This document shows positions 34,965-43,795 of a stretch of 64,000 bases of DNA, one piece after another (positions within the stretch are counted from its first letter, which is position 1; every line of letters begins with the position of its first letter). The DNA lies in NCBI RefSeq assembly GCF_018882325.1, contig NZ_JACVOQ010000005.1, positions 62,001 to 126,000 on the forward strand. Reading direction: 5' to 3'. The DNA is from Polynucleobacter sp. 78F-HAINBA (GTDB lineage Bacteria; Pseudomonadota; Gammaproteobacteria; Burkholderiales; Burkholderiaceae). The notes under the pieces are model-generated. The model saw nothing but the letters and a program-made list of their open reading frames with translations, did not search any database and was not told the origin of the DNA. Made by a program: the position numbers and the translations under genes.

Positions 34965-36584
34965 ATGAGCACAGTCTCTACCACCCACGATCACGCACAC
35001 GACCACGCGCATGATGATCACACGCCACATGGTTGGCGTCGTTGGTTGTTTGCAACCAACCATAAAGACATCGGCACGATGTACCTCATCTTCTCATTCG
35101 TGAGTCTGATGGCTGGTGGTGTGATGGCTTTGGGTATTCGTTTGGAATTGTTCCAACCAGGTTTGCAATTCTTGCGCCCTGAGTTCTTCAATCAGTTAAC
35201 TACCATGCACGGTTTGGTGATGGTGTTCGGTGCGATCATGCCGGCATTCGTCGGATTTGCTAACTGGATGATTCCGGTTCAGATCGGTGCATCAGATATG
35301 GCCTTCGCACGGATGAATAACTTTAGCTTCTGGATCCTTCCAGTAGCAGCTTGCTTGTTGTTTGGTTCGTTCTTAGCTCCTGGTGGTGCTCCTGCTGGTG
35401 GTTGGACTTTGTATGCTCCATTGACCTCACAAATGGGCCCTGGCTTGGACATGGGTATTTTTGCACTCCATTTATTGGGTGCTTCTTCCATCATGGGCTC
35501 GATTAACATCATCGTGACCATCTTGAACATGCGCGCTCCTGGTCTGACATTGATGAAGATGCCAATGTTCTGCTGGACTTGGTTGATCACTGCTTATTTG
35601 TTGATTGCTGTAATGCCTGTATTGGCTGGTGCAATCACCATGGTTCTTACGGATCGTCATTTCGGTACTTCATTCTTCTCCGCAGTTGGCGGTGGTGACC
35701 CAATCATGTTCCAGCATATTTTCTGGTTCTTTGGTCACCCAGAGGTGTACATCATGATTCTTCCGGCGTTCGGAATTGTGAGTGAGATCATCCCTGCGTT
35801 CTCCAGAAAAACATTGTTTGGCTATAGCTCAATGGTTTATGCAACCGCATCTATTGCGATCTTGTCATTCATTGTTTGGGCTCACCACATGTTTGCAACT
35901 GGTATGCCTGTAACTGGCCAGTTGTTCTTTATGTACGCCACGATGTTGATCGCCGTTCCAACTGGAGTGAAGATTTTTAACTGGGTCGCAACTATGTGGA
36001 AGGGTTCGATGACTTTCGAAACTCCAATGTTGTGGGCAGTTGGCTTTATTTTCGTATTCACAATGGGTGGTTTTACAGGCCTGATCTTGGCAATGGCTCC
36101 AATTGATATTGGTGTGCAAGATACTTACTACGTTGTTGCCCACTTCCACTATGTATTGGTAGCAGGCTCACTGTTCGCAATGTTTGCTGGCTTCTATTAC
36201 TGGTGTCCAAAGTGGACTGGCTACATGGCCAATGAAACTCGCGGCAAGATCCACTTCTGGACTTCCATGATTTTCTTCAACATTACTTTCTTCCCAATGC
36301 ACTTCTTGGGCTTAGCAGGTATGCCACGTCGTTACGCTGACTACCCAACTCAGTTTGCTGATTTCAATATGGTTGCTTCTATTGGTGCGCTTGGTTTTGG
36401 TTTATCTCAGGTGTACTTCTTGCTATTCGTTGTCTTGCCGGCTTATAACGGCAAAGGCGAAAAAGCGCCAATGAAGCCATGGGATGGTGCTAAAGGTTTG
36501 GAGTGGACAATTCCATCGCCAGCTCCACACCACACATTTGAAACACCTCCTGATGCTAAAGAGTTGCATGCTGCAGGAATCTAA
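34965..36584 (+). CDS. ctaD: Cytochrome c oxidase subunit I
   Basis: 539-residue, 12-helix haem-copper oxidase subunit. The CuB/Tyr motif HPEVYIMILPAFG and the CuB His pair in WAHHMFATG are present, as is HFHYVL for the two haem ligands. It reduces oxygen to water and pumps protons. The N-terminus has eight His within residues 7-24, an unusual possible metal-binding tail. The 3' end overlaps a small membrane-protein gene by 17 bases. Confidence 0.97.
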   Translation: MSTVSTTHDHAHDHAHDDHTPHGWRRWLFATNHKDIGTMYLIFSFVSLMAGGVMALGIRLELFQPGLQFLRPEFFNQLTTMHGLVMVFGAIMPAFVGFANWMIPVQIGASDMAFARMNNFSFWILPVAACLLFGSFLAPGGAPAGGWTLYAPLTSQMGPGLDMGIFALHLLGASSIMGSINIIVTILNMRAPGLTLMKMPMFCWTWLITAYLLIAVMPVLAGAITMVLTDRHFGTSFFSAVGGGDPIMFQHIFWFFGHPEVYIMILPAFGIVSEIIPAFSRKTLFGYSSMVYATASIAILSFIVWAHHMFATGMPVTGQLFFMYATMLIAVPTGVKIFNWVATMWKGSMTFETPMLWAVGFIFVFTMGGFTGLILAMAPIDIGVQDTYYVVAHFHYVLVAGSLFAMFAGFYYWCPKWTGYMANETRGKIHFWTSMIFFNITFFPMHFLGLAGMPRRYADYPTQFADFNMVASIGALGFGLSQVYFLLFVVLPAYNGKGEKAPMKPWDGAKGLEWTIPSPAPHHTFETPPDAKELHAAGI

Positions 36585-36699
36585 ATTAGCCGCACACAAA
36601 TCCCAATCTGCTAGCAATCGCAGATTGGGTTTTATCCTTTTAAGCGTTGCCCTTGTTTTCTTTGTCGGCATCGTAATTAAACGGAGCGTGCTGGGTTAA
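36568..36699 (+). CDS. Small cytochrome oxidase assembly-type membrane protein
   Basis: 43 residues: a polar basic N-terminus (LAAHKSQSASNRR) and one membrane helix (about residues 20-37) ending KRSVLG. It starts inside ctaD, overlapping by 17 bases in another frame, and lies between ctaD and ctaG. Tiny proteins at this position are annotated as cytochrome oxidase small assembly protein in betaproteobacteria. The role is inferred from position. Confidence 0.7.
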   Translation: MLQESKLAAHKSQSASNRRLGFILLSVALVFFVGIVIKRSVLG

Positions 36700-36713
36700 G
36701 GCCCTACATCATC

Positions 36714-37307
36714 ATGTCTGCTATTGCCTCTATCAACCGCCAAATCTTGCTGAAGCTATTGATAGCTTCTGTGATGATGTTTGGTTTTGGATATGCGCTA
36801 GTGCCGATGTATAAGGCCTTGTGTGAAGTGACTGGCATTAACGTAGTCACTAGCAAGAATGACTACGGTATCCGAGCGTACAGTGCGAACAAGGTAGGCA
36901 ATACCCAGGTCGATTATTCCCGTAAGGTAACTATCGAGTTTGACTCGAATAGTCGTGGTCCATTTACGTTTCGCCCAGTAAAGAACTTCTTGGAAGTTCA
37001 TCCAGGCGAAATGACAGAAATTGTCTATGAAGTAACAAATAACTTGAATCGCTCTGTGGAAGCTCAGGCGATACCAAGTTATGCGCCTAAAAGCGCTATG
37101 GAGTTCTTTACCAAATTAGAGTGTTTTTGTTTTCAGCAGCAAACTTTGGCGGCTCATGAAATGAAAAAGATGCCGGTAGTGTTTGTGATTGATGCGGGAC
37201 TACCTGCGGATGTGAAAACGATTACCTTGTCATACACCTTCTTTGAGTTAGGCGTTGGTCAGCAGCCAGCAGGCTCAACAACCCCTAAATCGAAATCGGT
37301 GTCATGA
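36714..37307 (+). CDS. ctaG: Cytochrome c oxidase assembly protein CtaG/Cox11
   Basis: 197 residues: one N-terminal membrane helix (about 12-32) and a periplasmic immunoglobulin-like domain with the copper-binding CFCF motif (about residue 139) and FVIDAGLP near the end. It delivers copper to the CuB site of subunit I. The stop overlaps the DUF2970 gene by 4 bases. Confidence 0.95.
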   Translation: MSAIASINRQILLKLLIASVMMFGFGYALVPMYKALCEVTGINVVTSKNDYGIRAYSANKVGNTQVDYSRKVTIEFDSNSRGPFTFRPVKNFLEVHPGEMTEIVYEVTNNLNRSVEAQAIPSYAPKSAMEFFTKLECFCFQQQTLAAHEMKKMPVVFVIDAGLPADVKTITLSYTFFELGVGQQPAGSTTPKSKSVS

Positions 37308-37498
37308 GTAAAAAAAGTACTTTTATGCAATCCATGATCGCGGTGTTGTGGGCTTTTTTGGGTGTGCGTAAAAAATCAGGATTGCAGGAAGATGTAGCTT
37401 CATTAAGTTTTGTCCATATTGTTATTGCGGGAGTTTTAGGTGCCTTGATTTTTATGGGCATACTCCTTTTGATAGTTAAAGCAGTTGTGTCCCATTGA
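37304..37498 (+). CDS. DUF2970 family small membrane protein
   Basis: 64 residues: an N-terminal amphipathic part (AVLWAFLGVRKKSG) and one membrane helix (about 40-62). DUF2970 genes sit between ctaG and ctaE in most betaproteobacteria, as here, which suggests an oxidase assembly or stability role; nothing is proven. Overlaps ctaG by 4 bases. Confidence 0.85.
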   Translation: MSKKSTFMQSMIAVLWAFLGVRKKSGLQEDVASLSFVHIVIAGVLGALIFMGILLLIVKAVVSH

Positions 37499-37527
37499 TT
37501 ATTTTTTGATTGAATAGAGAGAATAAG

Positions 37528-38382
37528 ATGTCATCCAATTCAACCCCTTACTATTTCGTTCCTGGACTATCCAGTCATCCAGCATCAGCAGCCTTAGGTT
37601 TGCTTGCTTTTGGCGCCGGTATGTCTGGTTGGGTAAACCATGCAGCTTGGGGCGGCCCAGTAACTGCAGTAGGCGTCCTCTGGGTTTTGTTTGTTCTCTA
37701 TAACTGGTTTGGCGACACGATTGCTGAGTCTAACTCCGGTAAAAACGGTGTCAACGTTGATATCTCTTATCGCTGGTCGATGGCTTGGTTCATCTTCTCT
37801 GAGATTATGTTCTTCGGTGCGTTCTTTGCAGCATTGTTCTATGCGCGCAATATTGCGATGCCTTGGATGGGTGATGTAGAGAGCAAATTACTCTGGCCTA
37901 ACTTCACAGCAGTTTGGCCTAACGACGGCCCTGCAGGTTTAGTTGAGAAATTTACAACTATGGGCCCATGGCCAATCCCAACTATTAATACCTTACTGCT
38001 CTTGAGCTCAGGTGTAACAGTTACTTATGCTCACCATGCTCTTCGTGAAAATCACATGAAGAAAGCGATTAATGGTTTGGCTGCAACGGTTGGCCTTGGC
38101 ATTATCTTCTTAGGCTTTCAGATGTATGAGTACTACCATGCATACCATGCACTGAACTTGAAATTGACTTCAGGCGTTTATGGTTCAACATTCTTTATGC
38201 TGACCGGTTTCCATGGTTTCCACGTATTCCTTGGCGGCTTGATGTTAGCGATCGTATTGCGTCGTATGATTCGTGGCGACTTTACTGCTGAAAATCATTT
38301 TGCGTTTGAAGGTGCCGCTTGGTACTGGCACTTCGTTGACGTTGTTTGGCTCGGCCTCTACATCGCTGTTTACTGGATGTAA
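37528..38382 (+). CDS. ctaE: Cytochrome c oxidase subunit III
   Basis: 284 residues from the ATG at 37528 (AGAGAGAATAAG ribosome binding region); an in-frame TTG 18 bases earlier is less likely. Seven membrane helices; family segments FSEIMFFGAFFAALF, LTGFHGFHVFLGG and WYWHFVDVVWLGLY are clear. It stabilises the oxygen-reduction site of subunit I. Last gene of the first oxidase block and followed by a terminator. Confidence 0.96.
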   Translation: MSSNSTPYYFVPGLSSHPASAALGLLAFGAGMSGWVNHAAWGGPVTAVGVLWVLFVLYNWFGDTIAESNSGKNGVNVDISYRWSMAWFIFSEIMFFGAFFAALFYARNIAMPWMGDVESKLLWPNFTAVWPNDGPAGLVEKFTTMGPWPIPTINTLLLLSSGVTVTYAHHALRENHMKKAINGLAATVGLGIIFLGFQMYEYYHAYHALNLKLTSGVYGSTFFMLTGFHGFHVFLGGLMLAIVLRRMIRGDFTAENHFAFEGAAWYWHFVDVVWLGLYIAVYWM

Positions 38383-38391
38383 GGAAATAAA

Positions 38392-38421
38392 AAATCGGGG
38401 CGTTAAGCCCCGATTTGTTTT
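38392..38421. terminator. Bidirectional terminator between ctaE and the twin-TM gene
   Basis: A perfect 10-bp stem, AAATCGGGGC (38392-38401) and GCCCCGATTT (38407-38416), loop GTTAA. GTTTT follows on the plus strand, and on the minus strand a T-rich tract (rc of 38387-38394) follows, so it can serve both converging genes. Confidence 0.85.
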
Positions 38422-38442
38422 GGATTGCTGCTTTTGTATTGC

Positions 38443-38655
38443 TTAGTTTGATCCCACCCGAACACCGGTAGCTTCAATGTAGCCAAAGTAGTGGGCAATT
38501 AAAATTCCCAAGAAGAGTACGATTGATAGCCCAATACGTAACATGAGCGACTGAACCATTCTTGAGCTGCCGCCCTTATCCTTCATCATGAAGTAGAGAG
38601 CAGAGCCTAAGCTCCCTACAATCATTAGCAGTGCAACCGGAATAATCCATTTCAT
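38443..38655 (-). CDS. Twin transmembrane protein (DUF2909)
   Basis: 70 residues with two hydrophobic helices (about 4-24 and 37-60) joined by a basic loop (MMKDKGGSSRM). The DUF2909/twin transmembrane family is found beside oxidase assembly genes in betaproteobacteria. It runs against the oxidase genes here and is divergent from the SURF1 gene with 14 bases between. Confidence 0.82.
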   Translation of the reverse strand: MKWIIPVALLMIVGSLGSALYFMMKDKGGSSRMVQSLMLRIGLSIVLFLGILIAHYFGYIEATGVRVGSN

Positions 38656-38669
38656 CTCAAAATACCCCT

Positions 38670-39452
38670 GTGAATATGTTTTCTAGCTTAATTACTAGTC
38701 GTATAGTCGCTACTTTATCAGCCCTGCTGGTAATTTTGGTTGGCTGTGGCGCGGGTATTTGGCAGCTGAATCGGGCGGATCAAAAGATTCGCTTAGGTGA
38801 CTCCCTGGCTGCCAAACTGCAAATGCCCGTACTCAATGCTAGTACCGATAGCTTGAGCTTAGAGCAGGCTTCAGAGCGTCGTATTCTTGCCCGTGGCCGT
38901 TTTATCCCATCCGAGGCTATTTGGCTGGATAACCGCCCGCGTCCTATTCCGGATGGTGGGGCTGGCAGTGCAGGGCAGTCTGGCTTTTATGTGATGATGC
39001 CTTTGAAATTAGATGGTCAAGATGCCGTTGTTTGGGTCAATCGAGGTTGGGCTCCTCGGAATAACGAAAATCGTACTGAGCTACCCCCAGTCAATACCCC
39101 AGATGAAGTGGTGACTATTGAGGGTATTGCTTTCCCCCACCCTGGAAGGGTTTATGAATTGGGGCAAAAAGGCGATACGAAAGCAAGCCCTAGAATTGAG
39201 CAAAATTTTGATTTAGCGCTCGAGGCCCAAAGTCATGGGTGGAGGCAGTTGCCATTTATTGTTCGTGAATCCGATTCAGCCAAAAAAGATGGTTTAGTCA
39301 GAAATTGGCCCTCTCCAACAAATGGAGTCGATCGCCATTATGCTTATGCCTTTCAGTGGTTTGCTTTGGCATTGGCTGGATTTTTATTTTGGCTCATTAA
39401 TGGGCTTATGAAATATCGGCGAGAGCTTGCTGTGAATGGAGATAGAGTGTGA
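38670..39452 (+). CDS. SURF1 family oxidase assembly protein
   Basis: 260 residues with membrane helices at both ends (about 10-32 and 225-245) flanking a periplasmic domain. Family segments: GIWQLNRADQK, RGRFIPSEAIWLDNRP and WVNRGWAP. SURF1 helps insert haem a into subunit I. The start may be GTG at 38670 or ATG at 38676; neither has a good ribosome binding site. It overlaps the next gene by 4 bases. Confidence 0.9.
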   Translation: MNMFSSLITSRIVATLSALLVILVGCGAGIWQLNRADQKIRLGDSLAAKLQMPVLNASTDSLSLEQASERRILARGRFIPSEAIWLDNRPRPIPDGGAGSAGQSGFYVMMPLKLDGQDAVVWVNRGWAPRNNENRTELPPVNTPDEVVTIEGIAFPHPGRVYELGQKGDTKASPRIEQNFDLALEAQSHGWRQLPFIVRESDSAKKDGLVRNWPSPTNGVDRHYAYAFQWFALALAGFLFWLINGLMKYRRELAVNGDRV

Positions 39453-40108
39453 GTGATAAAGAGTTATTGATCCCAGCTTCGCAAATGGATTCCTCGGCAA
39501 TTAATGCGCAGACTCGCCGCGGGCGTCTGCAAATGCTGTTTTTATTGCTTGCATGTGCAGCGCCGGTCATTGCATCCTATTTGGCTTATTACGTTTTTAA
39601 GCCAGAGGGTGGAAAGACCAATTTCGGAACCCTGGTTCAGCCGGTGCAAGATGTGAATCCTGCTTGGTTTGATGTTCCCTTTAATGGCAAGTGGACTTTG
39701 TTAGTGGCTAGACCAGCCGGCGAATGCACCATTAAAAATGAATCTTGTCTTGAGGCTTTATTTTTGATGCGTCAGTTGCGTATTGCGGTCGGTCGCGAGA
39801 GTAGTCGCGTGCAGTTAGTTTGGGTGAATACGGATGGGAAGGCAGTAGACCCAGAAGTATTGCTAGCCTACGATCAAAAGACTGCAGGATTTCAGATACT
39901 GAGCTTGCCAGCAGATCCTAAATTGAAGTCTGAGTTTGACACTTGGCTTAATCGTGATGGCGCAGGTCAGAAGATTCAGTTGATCGATCCAAGTCCGGCG
40001 AAGATGATGGTTTTCCCGGTGACGAATTCTCCAAAAGAATTTGGCAGTATTAAAAAAGATCTCGAGAAGCTACTGCGCCTCAATCGCAAGGGTGAGCAAT
40101 TGCAATGA
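39449..40108 (+). CDS. Hypothetical membrane protein of the oxidase assembly cluster
   Basis: 219 residues starting at GTG (GTGA overlap with SURF1). One N-terminal membrane helix (about residues 27-48) and a periplasmic part with two Cys (CTIKNESC) that could be redox-active; the order of elements loosely recalls a thioredoxin or Sco fold. It sits between SURF1 and ctaA, where betaproteobacteria usually carry an uncharacterised cytochrome-oxidase-associated protein. Function not assigned. Confidence 0.72.
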   Translation: MSDKELLIPASQMDSSAINAQTRRGRLQMLFLLLACAAPVIASYLAYYVFKPEGGKTNFGTLVQPVQDVNPAWFDVPFNGKWTLLVARPAGECTIKNESCLEALFLMRQLRIAVGRESSRVQLVWVNTDGKAVDPEVLLAYDQKTAGFQILSLPADPKLKSEFDTWLNRDGAGQKIQLIDPSPAKMMVFPVTNSPKEFGSIKKDLEKLLRLNRKGEQLQ

Positions 40109-41235
40109 TTAGTTTGTTGCTGCTCGCGGAGTTAGCTGCAATTGCAATTGTCTTTGCAGGCCTGCCTTTGCTATATCTCTGGACCAGACCAGGCTATAAC
40201 TTTTTCCAAAAACTCAATTGGGTTTTGGTCTTTATGACTTTTGACTTAATTGTGTTCGGTGCGTTTACCCGCCTTACAGACTCGGGTTTAGGTTGCCCTG
40301 ATTGGCCTGGTTGCTATGGCACATCAAACCCATGGCATGCGATCGGCGAGATACAGCTGGCTGAAGCCAATATGCCTACAGGTCCAGTGACCGTAATCAA
40401 AGCTTGGATTGAAATGATTCACCGTTATTTAGCAATGACAGTGGGGGCTTTGATTTTGATTCAGGTGGGCTTAGCTTTCGGCAAGCTAAAGAGCTTGGGC
40501 ATGAAACCTTTTCTGGGTAGCCTGGGCTTACTGATTTTGGTATGTGTTCAGGGAGCGTTTGGCGCCTGGACTGTGACGCTTAAATTGCAACCCATCATTG
40601 TGACTATTCACTTAATGCTGGCTTTGGTTTTGCTGGCCTGTTTAACGGCTTATGCGCAGCAAGAGTGGGAGGAGAAATCTTCTTCAGTATTGCGCTTTCA
40701 ACCTAAGCCACTTTCTGCGAAGTTGCTCTTACTTGCCGCGATGACTCTCTGTATGCAAATATTCCTGGGCGCATGGGTGAGCACAAATTACGCGGTATTA
40801 GCCTGCCCTGATTTTCCGACTTGCATGGGAGCGCTTTTGCCAGAAACAGATTGGCAAGAGGGGTTTACTCTTTGGCGTGCGTTGGGCTTGAATGCTCAAG
40901 GTGAATCTATTTCTCCCGTTGCCTTGCAAACAATTCATTGGGCGCATCGGGCATTTGCAGTGGTTGCTATTGCAGCTCTAAGTCTATTGGGAGTGAGCGC
41001 TCTTCAGTTGAGTAATTCCGCATTATCTGGAATGGGCAAGATTGCCAAGTTATTGCTGGGCTTATTAATTCTTCAAGCCCTGACAGGCATTTCCAATGTA
41101 GTTTTCCAGTGGCCGCTACTTGCCGCCTTGATGCACACCGGCGGTTCCGCAGCTCTGGTGTTTTGTTTGGTTCGCCTGACCCAGTGGTGCTCTTGGAGTG
41201 CCCCCGTTCATATTAAGATGGTTAAATCATTATGA
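40105..41235 (+). CDS. ctaA: Haem A synthase (CtaA/COX15)
   Basis: 376 residues with eight membrane helices in two four-helix halves. Conserved pieces: [17 protein letters not shown] with the paired Cys, [20 protein letters not shown], and [13 protein letters not shown] in the second half. It oxidises the methyl group of haem O to make haem A. Overlaps both neighbours by 4 bases. Confidence 0.94.
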   Translation: MISLLLLAELAAIAIVFAGLPLLYLWTRPGYNFFQKLNWVLVFMTFDLIVFGAFTRLTDSGLGCPDWPGCYGTSNPWHAIGEIQLAEANMPTGPVTVIKAWIEMIHRYLAMTVGALILIQVGLAFGKLKSLGMKPFLGSLGLLILVCVQGAFGAWTVTLKLQPIIVTIHLMLALVLLACLTAYAQQEWEEKSSSVLRFQPKPLSAKLLLLAAMTLCMQIFLGAWVSTNYAVLACPDFPTCMGALLPETDWQEGFTLWRALGLNAQGESISPVALQTIHWAHRAFAVVAIAALSLLGVSALQLSNSALSGMGKIAKLLLGLLILQALTGISNVVFQWPLLAALMHTGGSAALVFCLVRLTQWCSWSAPVHIKMVKSL

Positions 41236-42125
41236 GTAACCCTACTTCTTCCACCCCTGTAGCGATGCCGCGTTGGCGTCAATACTGGGTGCTTACCAAG
41301 CCCCGCGTCACTCAGCTGGCAGTGTTCTGTGCAGTCATTGGAATGTTCTTAGCTACTCCTGGCATGGTTCCATATCCGGTTTTGATTGGCGGCATTGTTG
41401 GAATATGGTTATTGGCTGGCGCTGCTTTTGCAATGAACTGTTTGATTGAGCAAGCTGTTGATGCGAAGATGAAGCGCACCTCTTGGAGGCCATCTGCAAC
41501 AGGTGAGGTAACACCGTTCCACATTACTATTTTTTCAATTGTTCTCGGTAGCTTGGGAATGATCATCTTATGGAACTTCTGCAACCCATTAACAATGTGG
41601 CTCACAGTGGCAACTTTTGTTGGTTACGCTGTGATTTATACCTGGTTGCTTAAACCTGCTACACCACAGAACATTGTGATTGGTGGACTATCTGGCGCGA
41701 TGCCGCCAGCTCTGGGTTGGGCGGCAGTCACGAATAGCCTGTCTGCAGAAGCTTGGCTTTTAGTGCTCATTATTTTTGTTTGGACGCCACCACACTTTTG
41801 GGCGCTAGCCCTATATCGTCGCGATGATTATGTGCAAAGTGGTTTGCCGATGCTACCAGTGACTCATGGTGAGCGCTTTACGCTACTCAACATTTTGCTT
41901 TATACCTTAATCTTGATTGCCGCTACTTTGCTACCGTATATCTACGGCATGAGTGGGTTGGTGTATTTAGTCTCCGCAATCATTTTAGGTTTGATGTTCT
42001 TAGCTTATGTGATCGCTTTATTTGTTTCTTATAGCGACGAGTTAGCAAAGAAAACATTCCGTTTTTCGATTACGTATTTATCTCTGCTGTTTGCAGCGCT
42101 ATTAATCGATCACTATTTCATTTGA
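41232..42125 (+). CDS. ctaB: Protoheme IX farnesyltransferase (haem O synthase)
   Basis: 297 residues of the UbiA prenyltransferase superfamily: the Asp-rich motifs are [15 protein letters not shown] and [10 protein letters not shown], with LTKPRVTQL near the N-terminus. About eight or nine membrane helices. It adds the farnesyl chain to haem b, feeding ctaA. One base before the Sco gene. Confidence 0.95.
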   Translation: MSNPTSSTPVAMPRWRQYWVLTKPRVTQLAVFCAVIGMFLATPGMVPYPVLIGGIVGIWLLAGAAFAMNCLIEQAVDAKMKRTSWRPSATGEVTPFHITIFSIVLGSLGMIILWNFCNPLTMWLTVATFVGYAVIYTWLLKPATPQNIVIGGLSGAMPPALGWAAVTNSLSAEAWLLVLIIFVWTPPHFWALALYRRDDYVQSGLPMLPVTHGERFTLLNILLYTLILIAATLLPYIYGMSGLVYLVSAIILGLMFLAYVIALFVSYSDELAKKTFRFSITYLSLLFAALLIDHYFI

Positions 42126-42126
42126 G

Positions 42127-42738
42127 ATGAATATGAATTTATCAAAACTTTCCACTCGTGTTGCACGCATTTTGACCTTATCGCTTATTGGTTTAGCGTT
42201 GCTAGCTTGTAGCCCTAAGCCAAGCTTTAAGAATGTCGACATCACTGGCAGCAAGGCATTTGGCACCGACTTTAGCTTGCTTGATCCCGATGGGAAAGTG
42301 AGAACCTTGGCTGACTTTAAAGGCAAGGCAGTCGTGATGTTCTTTGGTTATACGCAGTGCCCAGACATTTGCCCTACAACGTTAACTGAGATGCAGCAGG
42401 TCATGACTCTATTAGGGCCTCAGGCTGATAAGGTGCAGGTATTGTTTGTAACGGTAGATCCTGAGCGAGACAGTGCAAGCATTTTGAAGCAGTATGTCCC
42501 TGCATTTGATTCACGTTTCTTGGGTCTGCGTCCAGCGGATGAAGCGGCTTTAGAAAAGGTCACCAAAGACTTCAAGATTTATTACAAAAAGGTACCCGGA
42601 ACGAGTCCTGGTTCATACACCATGGACCACACAGCGGGGAGCTATGCTTTTGATCCAGAGGGGCATCTACGCCTTTACATCAAGCATGCGCAAGGTGCTG
42701 AGACCTTGGCGCAAGACTTGAAGGAACTGCTGAAGTAA
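42127..42738 (+). CDS. SCO family copper chaperone lipoprotein
   Basis: 203 residues: lipoprotein signal peptide with lipobox LLAC (about residue 28), then a thioredoxin fold with the copper-binding CPDICPTTL (C-x3-C) and the distal His in TMDHTAGSYAF. It delivers copper to CuA of subunit II from the periplasm. End of the oxidase cluster, convergent with rpoH. Confidence 0.92.
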   Translation: MNMNLSKLSTRVARILTLSLIGLALLACSPKPSFKNVDITGSKAFGTDFSLLDPDGKVRTLADFKGKAVVMFFGYTQCPDICPTTLTEMQQVMTLLGPQADKVQVLFVTVDPERDSASILKQYVPAFDSRFLGLRPADEAALEKVTKDFKIYYKKVPGTSPGSYTMDHTAGSYAFDPEGHLRLYIKHAQGAETLAQDLKELLK

Positions 42739-42759
42739 AAGCTGAGAAGAGAAGGCTGC

Positions 42760-43701
42760 TTATGCGGCTTCTGTTTGTAAGAGGCTACGCATCTTCTTGA
42801 GAGCAGCAGTCTCAATCTGACGAACACGCTCTGCAGAGATACCATACTCACTAGCGAGATCGTGCAATGTTTTTGTACCATTGCCATCCGCATCCATTGC
42901 TAACCAACGGGATTGCACAATATTGCGGCTACGTTCATCTAAAGCCATGAGCGCTTGATCAAGTTGCGGGCCATGCAATGCATCGGTTGCGGCAGCAGCC
43001 ATCATCTCAGTAGGCTCTTGACTGTTATCAGCCAGCCATTGAATTGGTGCATAGGCTGACTCATCATCACTGTCATCACCCTCTAGGGCAATATCGCCAC
43101 CAGCAAGACGCATTTCCATTTCTTTAACGTCAGAGCCTTTGACATCCAAAGCCTTGGCTAATGCCTCAACCTCATTAGGTGTGAGGGCGGCCAGAGTAGG
43201 TTTGTTGCTGCGTAAGTTAAAGAACAATTTACGTTGTGCTTTAGTTGTTGCAACTTTGACTAAGCGCCAGTTCTTGAGGATGTACTCATGAATCTCCGCC
43301 TTAATCCAATGGATTGCATAAGAGACTAAGCGTGCACCTTGATTAGGGTCGTAGCGCTTAACGGCTTTCATCAAGCCGATATTGCCTTCTTGAATGAGGT
43401 CGGCGTGCGGAATGCCATAGCCTAAGTATTGACGTGCAACAGACACTACAAGGCGCAGGTGTGAGAGAACCAAAGTTTTCGCAGCATCCACATTTTCAGT
43501 ACGACGAAATTCTTGCGCGAGGTGAAGTTCTTCAGCGGCGCTGAGCATAGGTACGCGATTAACGTACGAGATATAAGAGTCGAGTGTGCCAACCCCAAGG
43601 GAAGGCAACATCGGAAAGGCAAGCGAAGCCGCAGCAGTCTGCGCTGCTGGCAATGTTTGCCTTGCTTGCAATTGCGGTTTGTATGCTTTCTTTTGAACCA
43701 T
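42760..43701 (-). CDS. rpoH: RNA polymerase heat-shock sigma factor (sigma-32)
   Basis: 313 residues of the sigma-70 superfamily. Region 2 has LRLVVSVARQYLGYGIPHADLIQEGNIGLMKAV; the RpoH box appears as AQRKLFFNLRSNK; region 4 ends with LASEYGISAERVRQIETAALKKMR. It directs transcription of heat-shock chaperones and proteases. A perfect CIRCE element lies 40 bases before the ATG, implying HrcA control in addition to post-translational control. ftsY is immediately upstream; the ftsE and ftsX genes found between them in E. coli are absent. Confidence 0.95.
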   Translation of the reverse strand: MVQKKAYKPQLQARQTLPAAQTAAASLAFPMLPSLGVGTLDSYISYVNRVPMLSAAEELHLAQEFRRTENVDAAKTLVLSHLRLVVSVARQYLGYGIPHADLIQEGNIGLMKAVKRYDPNQGARLVSYAIHWIKAEIHEYILKNWRLVKVATTKAQRKLFFNLRSNKPTLAALTPNEVEALAKALDVKGSDVKEMEMRLAGGDIALEGDDSDDESAYAPIQWLADNSQEPTEMMAAAATDALHGPQLDQALMALDERSRNIVQSRWLAMDADGNGTKTLHDLASEYGISAERVRQIETAALKKMRSLLQTEAA

Positions 43702-43740
43702 TTTCTTTTTATATATTTTAGGTATTAATAGAGTTCTATT

Positions 43741-43767
43741 TTAGCACTCTTGTCAAGAGAGTGCTAA
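43741..43767 (-). promoter_or_regulatory. CIRCE operator (HrcA binding site) upstream of rpoH
   Basis: Perfect inverted repeat TTAGCACTC - 9 bases - GAGTGCTAA, identical to the CIRCE consensus. On the rpoH strand the nine-base spacer and its edge contain TTGACA (rc of 43751-43756), a perfect -35; the best -10 at 18 bases is TCTATT (4/6), and TATAAA lies six bases before the ATG. HrcA binding here would occlude the promoter. Confidence 0.93.
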
Positions 43768-43795
43768 TGGTTTTTTACTTCTATAAGTCTATGAT

